Of a stretch of DNA of 64,000 nt, positions 56,659 through 64,000 are shown piece by piece. Under the pieces are notes generated by a model. It was not told the DNA's origin, made no database searches, and was given only the letters and a program-made list of their open reading frames with translations. Origin of the DNA: Vibrio orientalis CIP 102891 = ATCC 33934 (GTDB lineage: Bacteria; Pseudomonadota; Gammaproteobacteria; Enterobacterales; Vibrionaceae); assembly GCF_000176235.1 (NCBI RefSeq), contig NZ_ACZV01000005.1, forward strand, positions 124,001 through 188,000, given 5' to 3'. A program made the translations under genes and the position numbers. Position 1 is the first letter of the stretch, and every line of letters starts with the position of its first letter.

Positions 56659-56761
56659 GTCATTTCCTAGACTGACGAAGGAATGAGCAGGCAATCTCCA
56701 TAAGCCTTCGACTTGCTTTAAGAGATCCCCAACTCACTCATTCTTCGTTCTTGAGGATGAC
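56659..56761. repeat. 103-bp palindromic element, solo copy
   Basis: The element has 40-bp imperfect inverted ends (GTCATTTCCTAG... at 56659 and ...TTGAGGATGAC at 56761) around a 23-bp centre, exactly the same size as the units of the array at 59168. The centre ends TTCGACTTGCTTTAA, which reads like the last codons F D L L stop of the GIY-YIG gene found with the array. It lies between ratB and bamE. Confidence 0.85.
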
Positions 56762-56782
56762 AGCTTAATTTATTGAAATGAA

Positions 56783-56820
56783 AAGGGTTGATGCTTACAC
56801 ATCAACCCTTAATTTTTTCT
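56783..56820. terminator. Bidirectional terminator between ratB and bamE
   Basis: AAGGGTTGATG and CATCAACCCTT pair around CTTACA, with AATTTTTTCT on the right and A residues on the left. Confidence 0.87.
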
Positions 56821-56842
56821 CGATTAGATAATATTTTTTCGA

Positions 56843-57202
56843 TCAGTTAATACTTTCGAAAAAATCAGAGCTTGGTGGGAAGTCTCCGGTAATATCAACC
56901 AACTGGCCGTTACCATTGAAGTTGACGATCAGATTCTTCTGGATCGAGTCGCTATGGCCTTCTGTATGATGGTAAATGTAGTACCACGTATCTGGGTAGC
57001 CATTTTCGACCAGCATCGGTGAGCCCATTACATAACGAACCTGTTCTTTGGTCATGCCAAACTTCAACTGCTCTACTGCAGATTGCTCAACATAGTTACC
57101 TTGGTTGATATCAATGCGATATACCAGCTTTTCTAGTAGGGAGCAGCCTGTCAACATTGTCATTGCGAGTGGTACTGCGATAAGCCACTTTTTCAATTGC
57201 AT
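56843..57202 (-). CDS. bamE: Outer membrane assembly lipoprotein BamE
   Basis: BamE is a small lipoprotein of the BAM complex. The 119-residue product has a lipoprotein signal with lipobox LTGC (about residue 20) and the SmpA/OmlA fold ([57 protein letters not shown]). Length and motifs are typical. It lies between ratAB and recN in the order found in most gammaproteobacteria. Confidence 0.95.
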   Translation of the reverse strand: MQLKKWLIAVPLAMTMLTGCSLLEKLVYRIDINQGNYVEQSAVEQLKFGMTKEQVRYVMGSPMLVENGYPDTWYYIYHHTEGHSDSIQKNLIVNFNGNGQLVDITGDFPPSSDFFESIN

Positions 57203-57377
57203 ACTTAAATTCTTGTAACTGATAAATTCTTAAACTCAGCCGATAATAAACAAGCTAGGCGCTAAAGTAAAAAGCTGAACGTGTTTTGAATTGTTTCAGA
57301 CCATGATTTTTGAGTTTGGTTGCAAAGTCGAGTCAAAATTCTTAAACAAAAGGAACTTTGACTCGATGTGGTGATGA

Positions 57378-59042
57378 TTATGCAGCGATCAGAAGTTCTT
57401 TGGCATTGGCCAATGTTGAGTCGGTGATTTGGCTACCGCCGAGTAAGCGGGCTAACTCGGATACACGTTGCTCGTTATCTAGGCGGCGCATTTGAGTTTC
57501 GGTTTTGCCAGCTTTAGTTTGTTTCGCGACGAAGAGTTGTTGGTGACCACAGCCTGCAACTTGCGGTAAGTGGGTCACACACATGACTTGCGTTGATTCA
57601 CCCAGCTTACGTAGCATTTTACCGACGACTGCGGCTGTTGGGCCACTGATGCCCACATCCACCTCATCAAAGATAAGGCTTGGCGTATCGACTTTTTGCG
57701 CGGTGATCACTTGTATTGCAAGAGATATACGCGACAGCTCACCACCTGACGCCACCTTCGCAATTGGCTGCATTGGTTGACCTGGGTTGGTTGAAACCAC
57801 AAAGCACACGGAGTCCATCCCCACTGGTGAAGGGTGCGTACCTTCATTGTTCACTTCAATACTAAACTGAGCTTTTTCCATACTCAGTTCATGCATACTT
57901 GCAGTGATTAGCTTGTTGAGCTCTTTAGCGTAACGCTGGCGAGACTTATGCAGTTTCTCTGCCGCGGTTAAGAAGCTTTGGTATTTTGCCTCAACTTCCT
58001 GTTCTAGCTCTTCAAGTTTTTCATCTGAGCAATCGAGCGCTTCAATCTGGCTCAGCAAATCTTGATGGTGCTGGTACAGCTCGTCAGGCATAACATGATG
58101 CTTTCTGGCCATCGACATTACCTTAGAGAAACGTTCTTCGACATACGCCATGCGTGCAGGGTCAACATCGATATTATCAAGGTAATTACGCAGCTCACTG
58201 TTGGCTTCTTCAAGCTGAATAATCGCTTCTGCCACCATGTTCGGAAGCTCTGCGAGTTTTTCATCGAGCTCTGCCAACTGAATTAGGGAGTGATTGGCTG
58301 TTTGCAAAATACCAAGCGCGTTAACTTCTTCACCTTCGTAAATAAGTTCGATCGCTTGTTGGCAGGTAGAGGCAAGCTCGCCACTGTTGGATAGGCGTTT
58401 ATGTTCTTGTTCGAGTTCTTCATATTCGTCCTCTCCAAGTGATAGCTCGTTTAGCTCTTTGATTTGGTATTCAAGAAGCTGTTTTTGCGCTAAGTTTGCC
58501 GCGCTGTTTTCTTTTAGCTGCTTGAGATTGTTATCTGCCTGTCGCCATGACTGGTAAGCATTACGAGTGCTTTTAAGCAGATTAGAATGCCCGGCGTATT
58601 GGTCGAGCATTGCCATCTGGTATTCGCTTTTCATCAATTGATGATGCGCATGTTGACCGTGGATATTGATCAGTAGCTGCCCTAAAGATTTAAGCTGAGA
58701 AAGGGGGACAGGGCTGCCATTGATGAATGCGCGAGAGCGACCTTCTTTGCTGATGATGCGGCGCAAAATACAGTCGCTACCATCGAGTAGATCGTTGTCT
58801 TCTAGCCAGCGAGTGGCATTAATATTGTTGTCGAGAGAGAAAGCGGCACTGACTTCGGTTTTCTCTTCTCCTTGGCGCACCATGCTGGCTTCCGCTCGCC
58901 CGCCTAAACATAAACCAAGAGCGTCTATGGCGATGGATTTACCCGCGCCAGTTTCACCCGTGATGGTTGTCATTCCTTTGGATAGCTCTAGCTGTAGAGA
59001 CTTAACAATTGCAAAATTATTAACACTTAGATGAGCCAGCAT
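57378..59042 (-). CDS. recN: DNA repair protein RecN
   Basis: RecN is an SMC-like ATPase that acts early in double-strand break repair. The 554-residue protein has the Walker A motif [15 protein letters not shown] near residue 30. A long central coiled coil follows (about 155-380), then the C-terminal ABC signature [15 protein letters not shown] and Walker [13 protein letters not shown]. It belongs to the SOS response, and two LexA boxes lie upstream at 59071 and 59093. recN, recBCD and xseA make this window rich in recombination genes. Confidence 0.96.
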   Translation of the reverse strand: MLAHLSVNNFAIVKSLQLELSKGMTTITGETGAGKSIAIDALGLCLGGRAEASMVRQGEEKTEVSAAFSLDNNINATRWLEDNDLLDGSDCILRRIISKEGRSRAFINGSPVPLSQLKSLGQLLINIHGQHAHHQLMKSEYQMAMLDQYAGHSNLLKSTRNAYQSWRQADNNLKQLKENSAANLAQKQLLEYQIKELNELSLGEDEYEELEQEHKRLSNSGELASTCQQAIELIYEGEEVNALGILQTANHSLIQLAELDEKLAELPNMVAEAIIQLEEANSELRNYLDNIDVDPARMAYVEERFSKVMSMARKHHVMPDELYQHHQDLLSQIEALDCSDEKLEELEQEVEAKYQSFLTAAEKLHKSRQRYAKELNKLITASMHELSMEKAQFSIEVNNEGTHPSPVGMDSVCFVVSTNPGQPMQPIAKVASGGELSRISLAIQVITAQKVDTPSLIFDEVDVGISGPTAAVVGKMLRKLGESTQVMCVTHLPQVAGCGHQQLFVAKQTKAGKTETQMRRLDNEQRVSELARLLGGSQITDSTLANAKELLIAA

Positions 59043-59070
59043 TTTGTTGTACCTGTTTAAATGAACAATA

Positions 59071-59108
59071 CTGTATATAAGCTCAGTATATACTGTTTCT
59101 TTATACAG
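59071..59108. promoter_or_regulatory. Two LexA boxes upstream of recN
   Basis: CTGTATATAAGCTCAG (59071-59086) and CTGTTTCTTTATACAG (59093-59108) are both of the CTG-N10-CAG type, 22 bp apart. They lie 29 and 51 bp before the recN start, which predicts tight SOS control. Confidence 0.9.
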
Positions 59109-59167
59109 TAAAGTGACAGGTGAAAATTTTTGTGAAGAGGATCTAAACCTTGTTTGATGAAAGTATT

Positions 59168-60147
59168 GTCATTCCATAGAGCGACGAAGGAGCGAGTAGG
59201 GAATCAATTATCGTTTTCGACTCGCTTTGAGAGATCCCCAACTCGTTCGTACCTCACTCTTGAGGATGACGCTGTTTGTTTTGGTGTAGTGGCGGTGAAT
59301 TTGAAGTGTCATTCCATAGAGCGACGGAGGAGTGAGTAGGGAACCTCTTATCGTTTTCGACTCGCTTTGAGAGATCCCCAACTCGGTCGTACCTCACTCT
59401 TGAGGATGACGCTGTTTGTTTTGGTGTAGTGGCGGTGAATTTGAAGTGTCATTCCATAGAGCGACGGAGGAGTGAGTAGGGAACCTCTTATCGTTTTCGA
59501 CTCGCTTTGAGAGCTCCGTAACTCGGTCGTACCTCACTTTTGAGGGTGACGTTGTTTGTTTTGGTGTAGTGGCGGTGAATTTGAAGTGTCATTCCATAGA
59601 GCGACGTAGGAGCGAGTAGGGAATCAATTATCGTTTTCGACTCGCTTTGAGAGATCCCCAACTCGTTCGTACCTCACTCTTGAGGATGACGCTGTTTGTT
59701 TTGGTGTAGTGGCGGTGAATTAGAGGTGTCATTCCATAGAGCGACGGAGGAGCGAGTAGGGAATCTCTTATCGTTTTCGACTTGCTTTGAGAGATCCCCA
59801 ACTCGTTCGTACCTCACTCTTGAGGATGACGTTGTTCATCTTGTTGTAGTGGCGGTGAATTAGAAGTGCCATTCCATAGAGCGACGAAGGAGCGAGTAGG
59901 GAACCTCTTATCGTTTTCGACTCGCTTTGAGAGCTCCGCAACTCGGTCGTACCTCACTTTTGAGGGTGACGTTGTTTGTCATGGTGTAGTGGCGGTGCAT
60001 TAGAAGTGTCATTCCATAGAGCGATGAAGGAGCGAGTAGGGAATCAATTATCGTTTTCGACTCGCTTTGAGAGATCCCCAACTCGTTCGTACCTCACTCT
60101 TGAGGATGACGTTGTTTGTCATGGTGTAGTGGCGGTGCATTAGAAGT
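59168..60147. repeat. Tandem array of seven 140-bp units, each with a 103-bp palindrome
   Basis: GTCATTCC-type left ends (GCCATTCC in the unit at 59868) start at 59168, 59308, 59448, 59588, 59728, 59868 and 60008 (an eighth at 60148), so the period is exactly 140 with no length change. Each unit is 40-bp left end, 23-bp centre, 40-bp right end and a 37-bp spacer such as GTTTTGGTGTAGTGGCGG. The two ends are imperfect inverted repeats (29 of 40 in the unit at 59728). The centre contains TCGTTTTCGA, a small hairpin. Every third unit is most alike, giving a 420-bp higher-order period. Units lie between recN and the GIY-YIG gene, and no gene is within them. Confidence 0.95.
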
Positions 60148-60606
60148 GTCATTCCATAGAGCGATGAAGGAGAGAGTAGGGAATCTCCAAAGGGTTGGCA
60201 TCTTAGTTCTTTTTTCAAACTTATTCGTCAGACATCCCATCTATCATTGGTATTGCCTATGTTGAGGTGGAAGGAATGGAAGTGAAACAACCTGCGGTAT
60301 ACATATTGGCCAACGAATCAGGTAGCTGTTTGTACATTGGTGTGACGAGCAATTTAAAAGCGCGGATATGGCAGCACAAAAATAGCAGTGTTGATGGATT
60401 TAGTAAGCGGTATAACATCGACCGTTTGGTCTACTATGAACTTTATCTTGATATCACAGACGCCATCAAGAGAGAGAAACAAATGAAAAAATGGAAGCGA
60501 GAATGGAAAGATAATTTAATTGCGGAAACGAATCGGAGTTGGGCCGACCTATACGACACTCTTTGAGAGATTCCTGACTCTGTCGTTCCTCCATCTCAGG
60601 AATGAC
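60148..60606 (+). mobile_element. Putative GIY-YIG element with 40-bp terminal inverted repeats
   Basis: The left end at 60148-60187 continues the array. The matching right end lies at 60567-60606. The two are inverted copies with 31 of 40 identical positions. Between them are 379 bp with one gene, a GIY-YIG nuclease, whose stop codon (60564-60566) directly abuts the right end. The short palindromic copies nearby have the same ends but a 23-bp centre. I infer that this is the long form of the same repeat family. No target-site duplication is obvious. Confidence 0.7.
60276..60566 (+). CDS. GIY-YIG family nuclease, embedded in a palindromic repeat element
   Basis: The 96-residue protein is a single GIY-YIG domain of the small UPF0213-like type. 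VYILAN and LYIGVTSNLKARIWQHK supply the two core tyrosines, the glycine and the conserved arginine. LVYYELYLDITDAIKREKQMKKWKREWK supplies the glutamate and basic helix, and it ends ADLYDTL. The ATG at 60276 has GAGG eight bases before. A GTG at 60267 is possible. Such proteins cut DNA in related families, but this protein's target is unknown. The gene lies exactly between the two inverted repeats of the local repeat family. Confidence 0.85.
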   Translation: MEVKQPAVYILANESGSCLYIGVTSNLKARIWQHKNSSVDGFSKRYNIDRLVYYELYLDITDAIKREKQMKKWKREWKDNLIAETNRSWADLYDTL

Positions 60607-60645
60607 AGGACAACTGAGCTCATCCTGTCATTATTCATTGAGTAC

Positions 60646-61530
60646 TTAAAACAGCTTACTCGACCAGCCGAGCTTGTTACGCAGTACGTGATAGTAGCTG
60701 TAATCTTTCGGGTGGATAAGCTTGAGGACATTCGGGCTTTGGTAAATATGCACTTCATCACCCGGTGATACTGGTAAAGAGACTTGTCCGTCACAGCCCA
60801 CTTCTTGCGTGCCGCGGTTATCTGGCGAAACAATCAGTTTAATATGACGTTTGCTATCTACCACTAGCGGGCGACTTGATAAAGTGTGCGGGAACATCGG
60901 CACCAGTGAAATCGCATTGAGGCTCGGGGACAAAATAGGGCCGCCACCCGATAACGAGTAAGCGGTAGAGCCAGTTGGCGTCGAAACAATCAAACCATCA
61001 GCACGCAGTGAAAACGCGAAGCTATCATCGATATAAACTTCGAACTCAATCATATGAGCGACTTGCCCTGGGTGCAAAACCGCTTCATTCAATGCTGCGT
61101 TATGGCTTTTTACTTGCCCGTGGCGATGCACTTCAGCTTCAAGCAAAAAACGCTCTTCTTCAAAAAACTCGCCTTCTAACACTTTCTTTAATGACGTTTG
61201 GAAGTCTTCTGGATTGAGGTCGGTGAGGAAGCCAAGGTTGCCGCGGTTGACCCCGATTACTGAAATATCAAAGCGAGAAAGAACGCGAGCTGCGCCCAAC
61301 ATATTACCGTCACCGCCAACGACGATAGCGAGATCGGCACTGCGGCCCAGTTGAATGAGACTGGCAAAGTCATCTTGTGGAATATCATCTAAGATTTCGC
61401 TTAGGCGGTCGTCGATATAGACCTTATAACCTTCCGATCTCAGCCAAGTATATAGCTCTCGATGAGTCGCAATAGCTTGCTGATCTCTTGGTTTTCCAAT
61501 GATGGCGATCACTTGAAAAGGTTTTTTCAT
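60646..61530 (-). CDS. nadK: NAD kinase
   Basis: NadK makes NADP from NAD and ATP. The 294-residue product has the diphosphate-binding motif [19 protein letters not shown] near residue 70, [13 protein letters not shown], and the C-terminal [16 protein letters not shown] that binds NAD. Length is near E. coli NadK (292). It lies next to recN, as in E. coli, and is divergent from grpE. The repeat array and GIY-YIG gene separate it from recN. Confidence 0.96.
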   Translation of the reverse strand: MKKPFQVIAIIGKPRDQQAIATHRELYTWLRSEGYKVYIDDRLSEILDDIPQDDFASLIQLGRSADLAIVVGGDGNMLGAARVLSRFDISVIGVNRGNLGFLTDLNPEDFQTSLKKVLEGEFFEEERFLLEAEVHRHGQVKSHNAALNEAVLHPGQVAHMIEFEVYIDDSFAFSLRADGLIVSTPTGSTAYSLSGGGPILSPSLNAISLVPMFPHTLSSRPLVVDSKRHIKLIVSPDNRGTQEVGCDGQVSLPVSPGDEVHIYQSPNVLKLIHPKDYSYYHVLRNKLGWSSKLF

Positions 61531-61551
61531 AGGTTTTACGTACCAATTAGG

Positions 61552-61579
61552 CTTGAATCGTCAATCTTCATCCCCATAA
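61552..61579 (+). promoter_or_regulatory. Sigma-32 heat-shock promoter of grpE
   Basis: CTTGAAT at 61552-61558 and CCCCATAA at 61572-61579 are 13 bp apart and match the RpoH consensus (CTTGAAA-N13-CCCCATNT) closely. They lie about 95 bp before the grpE start. Confidence 0.88.
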
Positions 61580-61674
61580 TAATGGCAAGTTAGCTATTTA
61601 TGCGAATTTTTGTGTATCTCAATACGATAAACGTGATGTGTTGAGTACCAATAGATGTGAATTCTGGAGATATC

Positions 61675-62271
61675 ATGAGCAACGAAGAAAACAAAGTTAC
61701 TGAAGCTGAGCTTGATCAAATCATCGAAGAAGCAGAGAAAGTGGAAGCAGCGGCTCAAGAAGCGGAAGCTGAGCTTGAAGAAGCTGGTGATGAGAAAGAC
61801 GTAAAGATTGCTCAATTGGAAGCGGCTCTTTTATCAAGTGAAGCAAAAATCAAAGATCAGCAAGACGGTGTTCTACGTGCTAAGGCAGAAGTAGAAAACA
61901 TGCGTCGTCGTACTGAATCAGAGATCGATAAAGCGCGTAAGTATGCTCTGAACAAGTTTTCGGAAGAGCTACTACCGGTTATTGATAACCTAGAGCGCGC
62001 TATTCAAGCGGCAGACACTGAGAATGAAGCAGTAAAACCACTGCTTGAAGGTGTTGAACTGACATACAAAACGTTTGTTGATACGGTTTCTAAGTTTGGT
62101 TTGAAAGAGATTAACCCTGAAGGTGAAACATTCAACCCTGAACTGCACCAAGCAATGTCAATTCAAGAAAGCCCTGATCACGAACCAAACACTGTGATGT
62201 TCGTTATGCAGAAAGGCTATGAGCTGAACGGTCGCGTTATTCGCCCGGCGATGGTAATGGTATCTAAATAA
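61675..62271 (+). CDS. grpE: Nucleotide exchange factor GrpE
   Basis: GrpE releases ADP from DnaK. The 198-residue protein has an acidic, coiled-coil N-terminal half (about 1-85, many E and A residues). The conserved core follows ([58 protein letters not shown]) and the C-terminal beta domain ends in [12 protein letters not shown]. The ATG at 61675 follows GGAG. A sigma-32 promoter lies upstream and a terminator downstream. dnaK and dnaJ are not in the window. Confidence 0.96.
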   Translation: MSNEENKVTEAELDQIIEEAEKVEAAAQEAEAELEEAGDEKDVKIAQLEAALLSSEAKIKDQQDGVLRAKAEVENMRRRTESEIDKARKYALNKFSEELLPVIDNLERAIQAADTENEAVKPLLEGVELTYKTFVDTVSKFGLKEINPEGETFNPELHQAMSIQESPDHEPNTVMFVMQKGYELNGRVIRPAMVMVSK

Positions 62272-62294
62272 TTCTACTTAGATCTAATTTTTGA

Positions 62295-62326
62295 AAAGAG
62301 AGTCCTGCGGGGCTCTCTTTTTTTTT
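62295..62326 (+). terminator. Rho-independent terminator after grpE
   Basis: AAAGAGAGTCC and GGGCTCTCTTT pair around TGCG, followed by a long T run. Confidence 0.9.
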
Positions 62327-62555
62327 GTGTGCTAGAAGAGGTAAATACTCGAAATATAAATGATTGATGTAGGGAATAATTTCGCTACATAAGTTTAATA
62401 TAAAATTTATTTCCAATGAGAAAGTTGTAACACTATCGTAAACAAAGTCTTTATTTTGTAACCTTTGTGTGTATTATGTGCGAACTCTGCCGAATAAACT
62501 GGCGGAATAAACTATAAAACCATAAATAATAAACACAACATTCTGGAGATGAATG

Positions 62556-63827
62556 ATGGATAAATCGCTTTCAAGCAAGATATTTGTAGGCTTGTTTGCT
62601 GGTCTTCTGATCGGTACCGCAATTCAGTACTTGTTCAGTGGGATCGCTATCTTCGATACATACCTGTTAGGTGCTGCGGAAGGCGCTGGTGGTATGTTTG
62701 TATCTTTGATTAAACTGCTAGTTGTTCCTTTAGTCTACGTATCTATCGTATGTGGCATCGTAGATCTGAAAGACATCACTGCATTTGGTCGCCTTGGTGG
62801 TAAAACCTTTGCTCTATACATTATTAACACCATCATCGCGATTACCGCTGCCCTAACTGTTGGTCTTATCTTCCAACCAGGTGCAGACGCAAACCTAGCG
62901 GGTACGATTTCAGAAACGGTTAAGCTAACGACAACTGAAACACCTGATATCTTCTCATTGGTAGTGAACATCGTACCAAGCAACCCTGTACAGGCGTTTG
63001 CGAACGGTGACATGCTGCAAATCATCTTTATGGCAATCTTGACAGGTCTTGCTATTCAAGCACTTGATTCACGTGGCGGTCCAGCTATCCGTACTTTCAA
63101 GATGGCTAACGAAATCATGATGAAGCTTGTTGGTCTAGTGATGAGCCTCGCGCCATTTGGTGTATTCGCGCTGATGATTCAACTAGGTGCAACTCTTGAC
63201 GCTAACACGCTAATGTCTGTTGCAGGCTACGTAGCGCTGGTTGTTTCAATGCTAGTGTTCTGGATTTTTTTCTTCTACCCAATGGCGGTAGGTGTTGCGA
63301 CAGGTACTTCTCCAAAGACGTTCCTACGTGCAACGCGTGAGCAGATCCTATTCTCTCTATCAACAGCAAGCTCGAACGCGACTATCCCTGTAACAATGCG
63401 TACTCTGACAGAGAAGCTAAAAGTATCTAAGTCAGTGGCAGGCTTTGGTGTACCACTAGGTGCAACAATGAACATGTCTGGTGTATCTATCTACATCGCA
63501 TTAGCAACTATCTTCGTAGCGAACGCATTTGGTCAGCCGATCAACACGGCAGATGTATTCACTCTAGGTCTAACAATCCTTCTGCTATCAATTGGCGCAG
63601 GTGGTGTACCAGGTGGTGGTGTGGTAATGGTTGGTGTTCTACTTCACCAACTAGGTCTTCCACCAGAAGGTCTTGCAATCATCGCAGCGGTAGACCGTAT
63701 CAACGATATGTTCTGTACTTCTTCTAACGTAGTTGGTGACACAGCGGTAAACACTATCGTTGCTAAGTCTGAAGGCGAAATTGGTAAAGAAGAAGTGGAA
63801 GTAGCAGCGAAGCCAGTAGAAGCTTAA
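62556..63827 (+). CDS. Dicarboxylate/amino acid:cation symporter (DAACS family)
   Basis: The 423-residue inner-membrane protein belongs to the glutamate/C4-dicarboxylate symporter family (GltP/DctA-like). It has about eight helices and the re-entrant loop motifs SLSTASSNATIPVTMRTL (serine-rich) and GVPLGATMNMSGVSIYIALATIF. GAGGVPGGGVVMVGVLLHQLGLP and IAAVDRINDMFCTSSNVVGD near the end carry the substrate-binding aspartate and asparagine. The exact substrate cannot be told. Two adjacent ATGs (62553, 62556) are possible. GGAG fits the second better. A terminator follows. Confidence 0.92.
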   Translation: MDKSLSSKIFVGLFAGLLIGTAIQYLFSGIAIFDTYLLGAAEGAGGMFVSLIKLLVVPLVYVSIVCGIVDLKDITAFGRLGGKTFALYIINTIIAITAALTVGLIFQPGADANLAGTISETVKLTTTETPDIFSLVVNIVPSNPVQAFANGDMLQIIFMAILTGLAIQALDSRGGPAIRTFKMANEIMMKLVGLVMSLAPFGVFALMIQLGATLDANTLMSVAGYVALVVSMLVFWIFFFYPMAVGVATGTSPKTFLRATREQILFSLSTASSNATIPVTMRTLTEKLKVSKSVAGFGVPLGATMNMSGVSIYIALATIFVANAFGQPINTADVFTLGLTILLLSIGAGGVPGGGVVMVGVLLHQLGLPPEGLAIIAAVDRINDMFCTSSNVVGDTAVNTIVAKSEGEIGKEEVEVAAKPVEA

Positions 63828-63848
63828 TCTTCAACGTTCCCAAATATT

Positions 63849-63880
63849 AAAAGCGGACCCTCGGGTTCGCTTTTTGTTTT
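63849..63880 (+). terminator. Rho-independent terminator after the symporter gene
   Basis: AAAAGCGGACC and GGTTCGCTTTT pair around CTCG (one mismatch), followed by TTTTTGTTTTT. Confidence 0.8.
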
Positions 63881-63916
63881 TCTACTGTGGATATGAGCAC
63901 TGACGATGCAATTATT

Positions 63917-64000
63917 GTCATTCTATAGAGCGAAGAATGAGCGAGTAGGGAATCTCTAAAGGTTAGTCATATTGCTGTTTGAGATCCCCAACTCGTTCGT
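63917..64000. repeat. Palindromic element, copy cut by window edge
   Basis: GTCATTCTATAGAGCG starts the left end at 63917. A different centre follows, and then the right end GAGATCCCCAACTCGTTCGT runs off the window. It is the same family as 56659 and 59168. Confidence 0.85.

Noticed and set aside
59154..59339. Open frames inside the palindrome array as genes
   Set aside because: They run across the repeat units, have no ribosome site and no conserved features. They are by-products of the repeat.
59168..60187. CRISPR array
   Set aside because: The period is 140 bp, spacers are nearly identical to each other and the repeat is a 103-bp palindrome. There are no unique spacers and no cas genes.
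59168..60187. Integron cassette array (attC/VCR-like repeats)
   Set aside because: Repeats lie in tandem without gene cassettes, and I see no GTTRRRY/RYYYAAC core sites nor an integrase.

Overview
The window comes from the chromosome of a Vibrio-type gammaproteobacterium. The evidence is a tmRNA that encodes the tag ANDENYALAA, a DUF2850 and a DUF3581 protein of the kind familiar from vibrios, and conserved gene orders such as recB-recD-argA-mltA-tcdA-csdE, rlmN-rodZ-ispG-hisS-yfgM-bamB-der, guaB-guaA and smpB/ssrA-ratA-ratB-bamE-recN-nadK-grpE.

Layout. 1-2 kb: a LysR regulator cut by the window edge and a divergent TDT (TehA-like) transporter. 2-11.6 kb: recC, recB and recD. 11.6-17.8 kb: argA with a tandem ARG-box operator, a DUF2850 membrane protein, mltA, tcdA, csdE and rlmN. 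18-25 kb: rodZ, ispG, hisS, yfgM, bamB and der. 25-32.3 kb: an AlaX-like editing hydrolase, a GAF-GGDEF cyclase, yfgJ, xseA, guaB and guaA. 32.4-51.4 kb: an accessory-flavoured but ordinary region with a GH19 chitinase, an acetate-family transporter, an alanine symporter plus dadA with its LysR regulator, a pentapeptide-repeat potassium channel, DUF3581, a CNNM/CorC protein, two metallo-beta-lactamase-fold proteins, an acyltransferase, a Sua5 protein, lhgO, a VOC protein and an M15 peptidase.

51.4-54.7 kb is a compact EcoRII-like restriction-modification insertion (a Dcm-like C5 methyltransferase and an EcoRII-type endonuclease). It lies against the tmRNA gene and is bracketed by two nearly identical hairpin terminators. 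54.7-64 kb holds ssrA, smpB, ratAB, bamE, SOS-controlled recN, nadK, heat-shock grpE and a dicarboxylate/amino-acid symporter.

The most unusual structure is at 56.6-60.6 kb and at the right window edge. A 103-bp palindromic element (40-bp imperfect inverted ends around a 23-bp centre) occurs as a solo copy and as seven exact 140-bp tandem units. The eighth left end is followed by a GIY-YIG nuclease gene and then by the matching right end. The stop codon of the nuclease gene directly abuts the right inverted repeat. The 23-bp centre of the short copies resembles the last codons of the nuclease gene. The short copies therefore look like internal-deletion (MITE-like) derivatives of a nuclease-bearing element.
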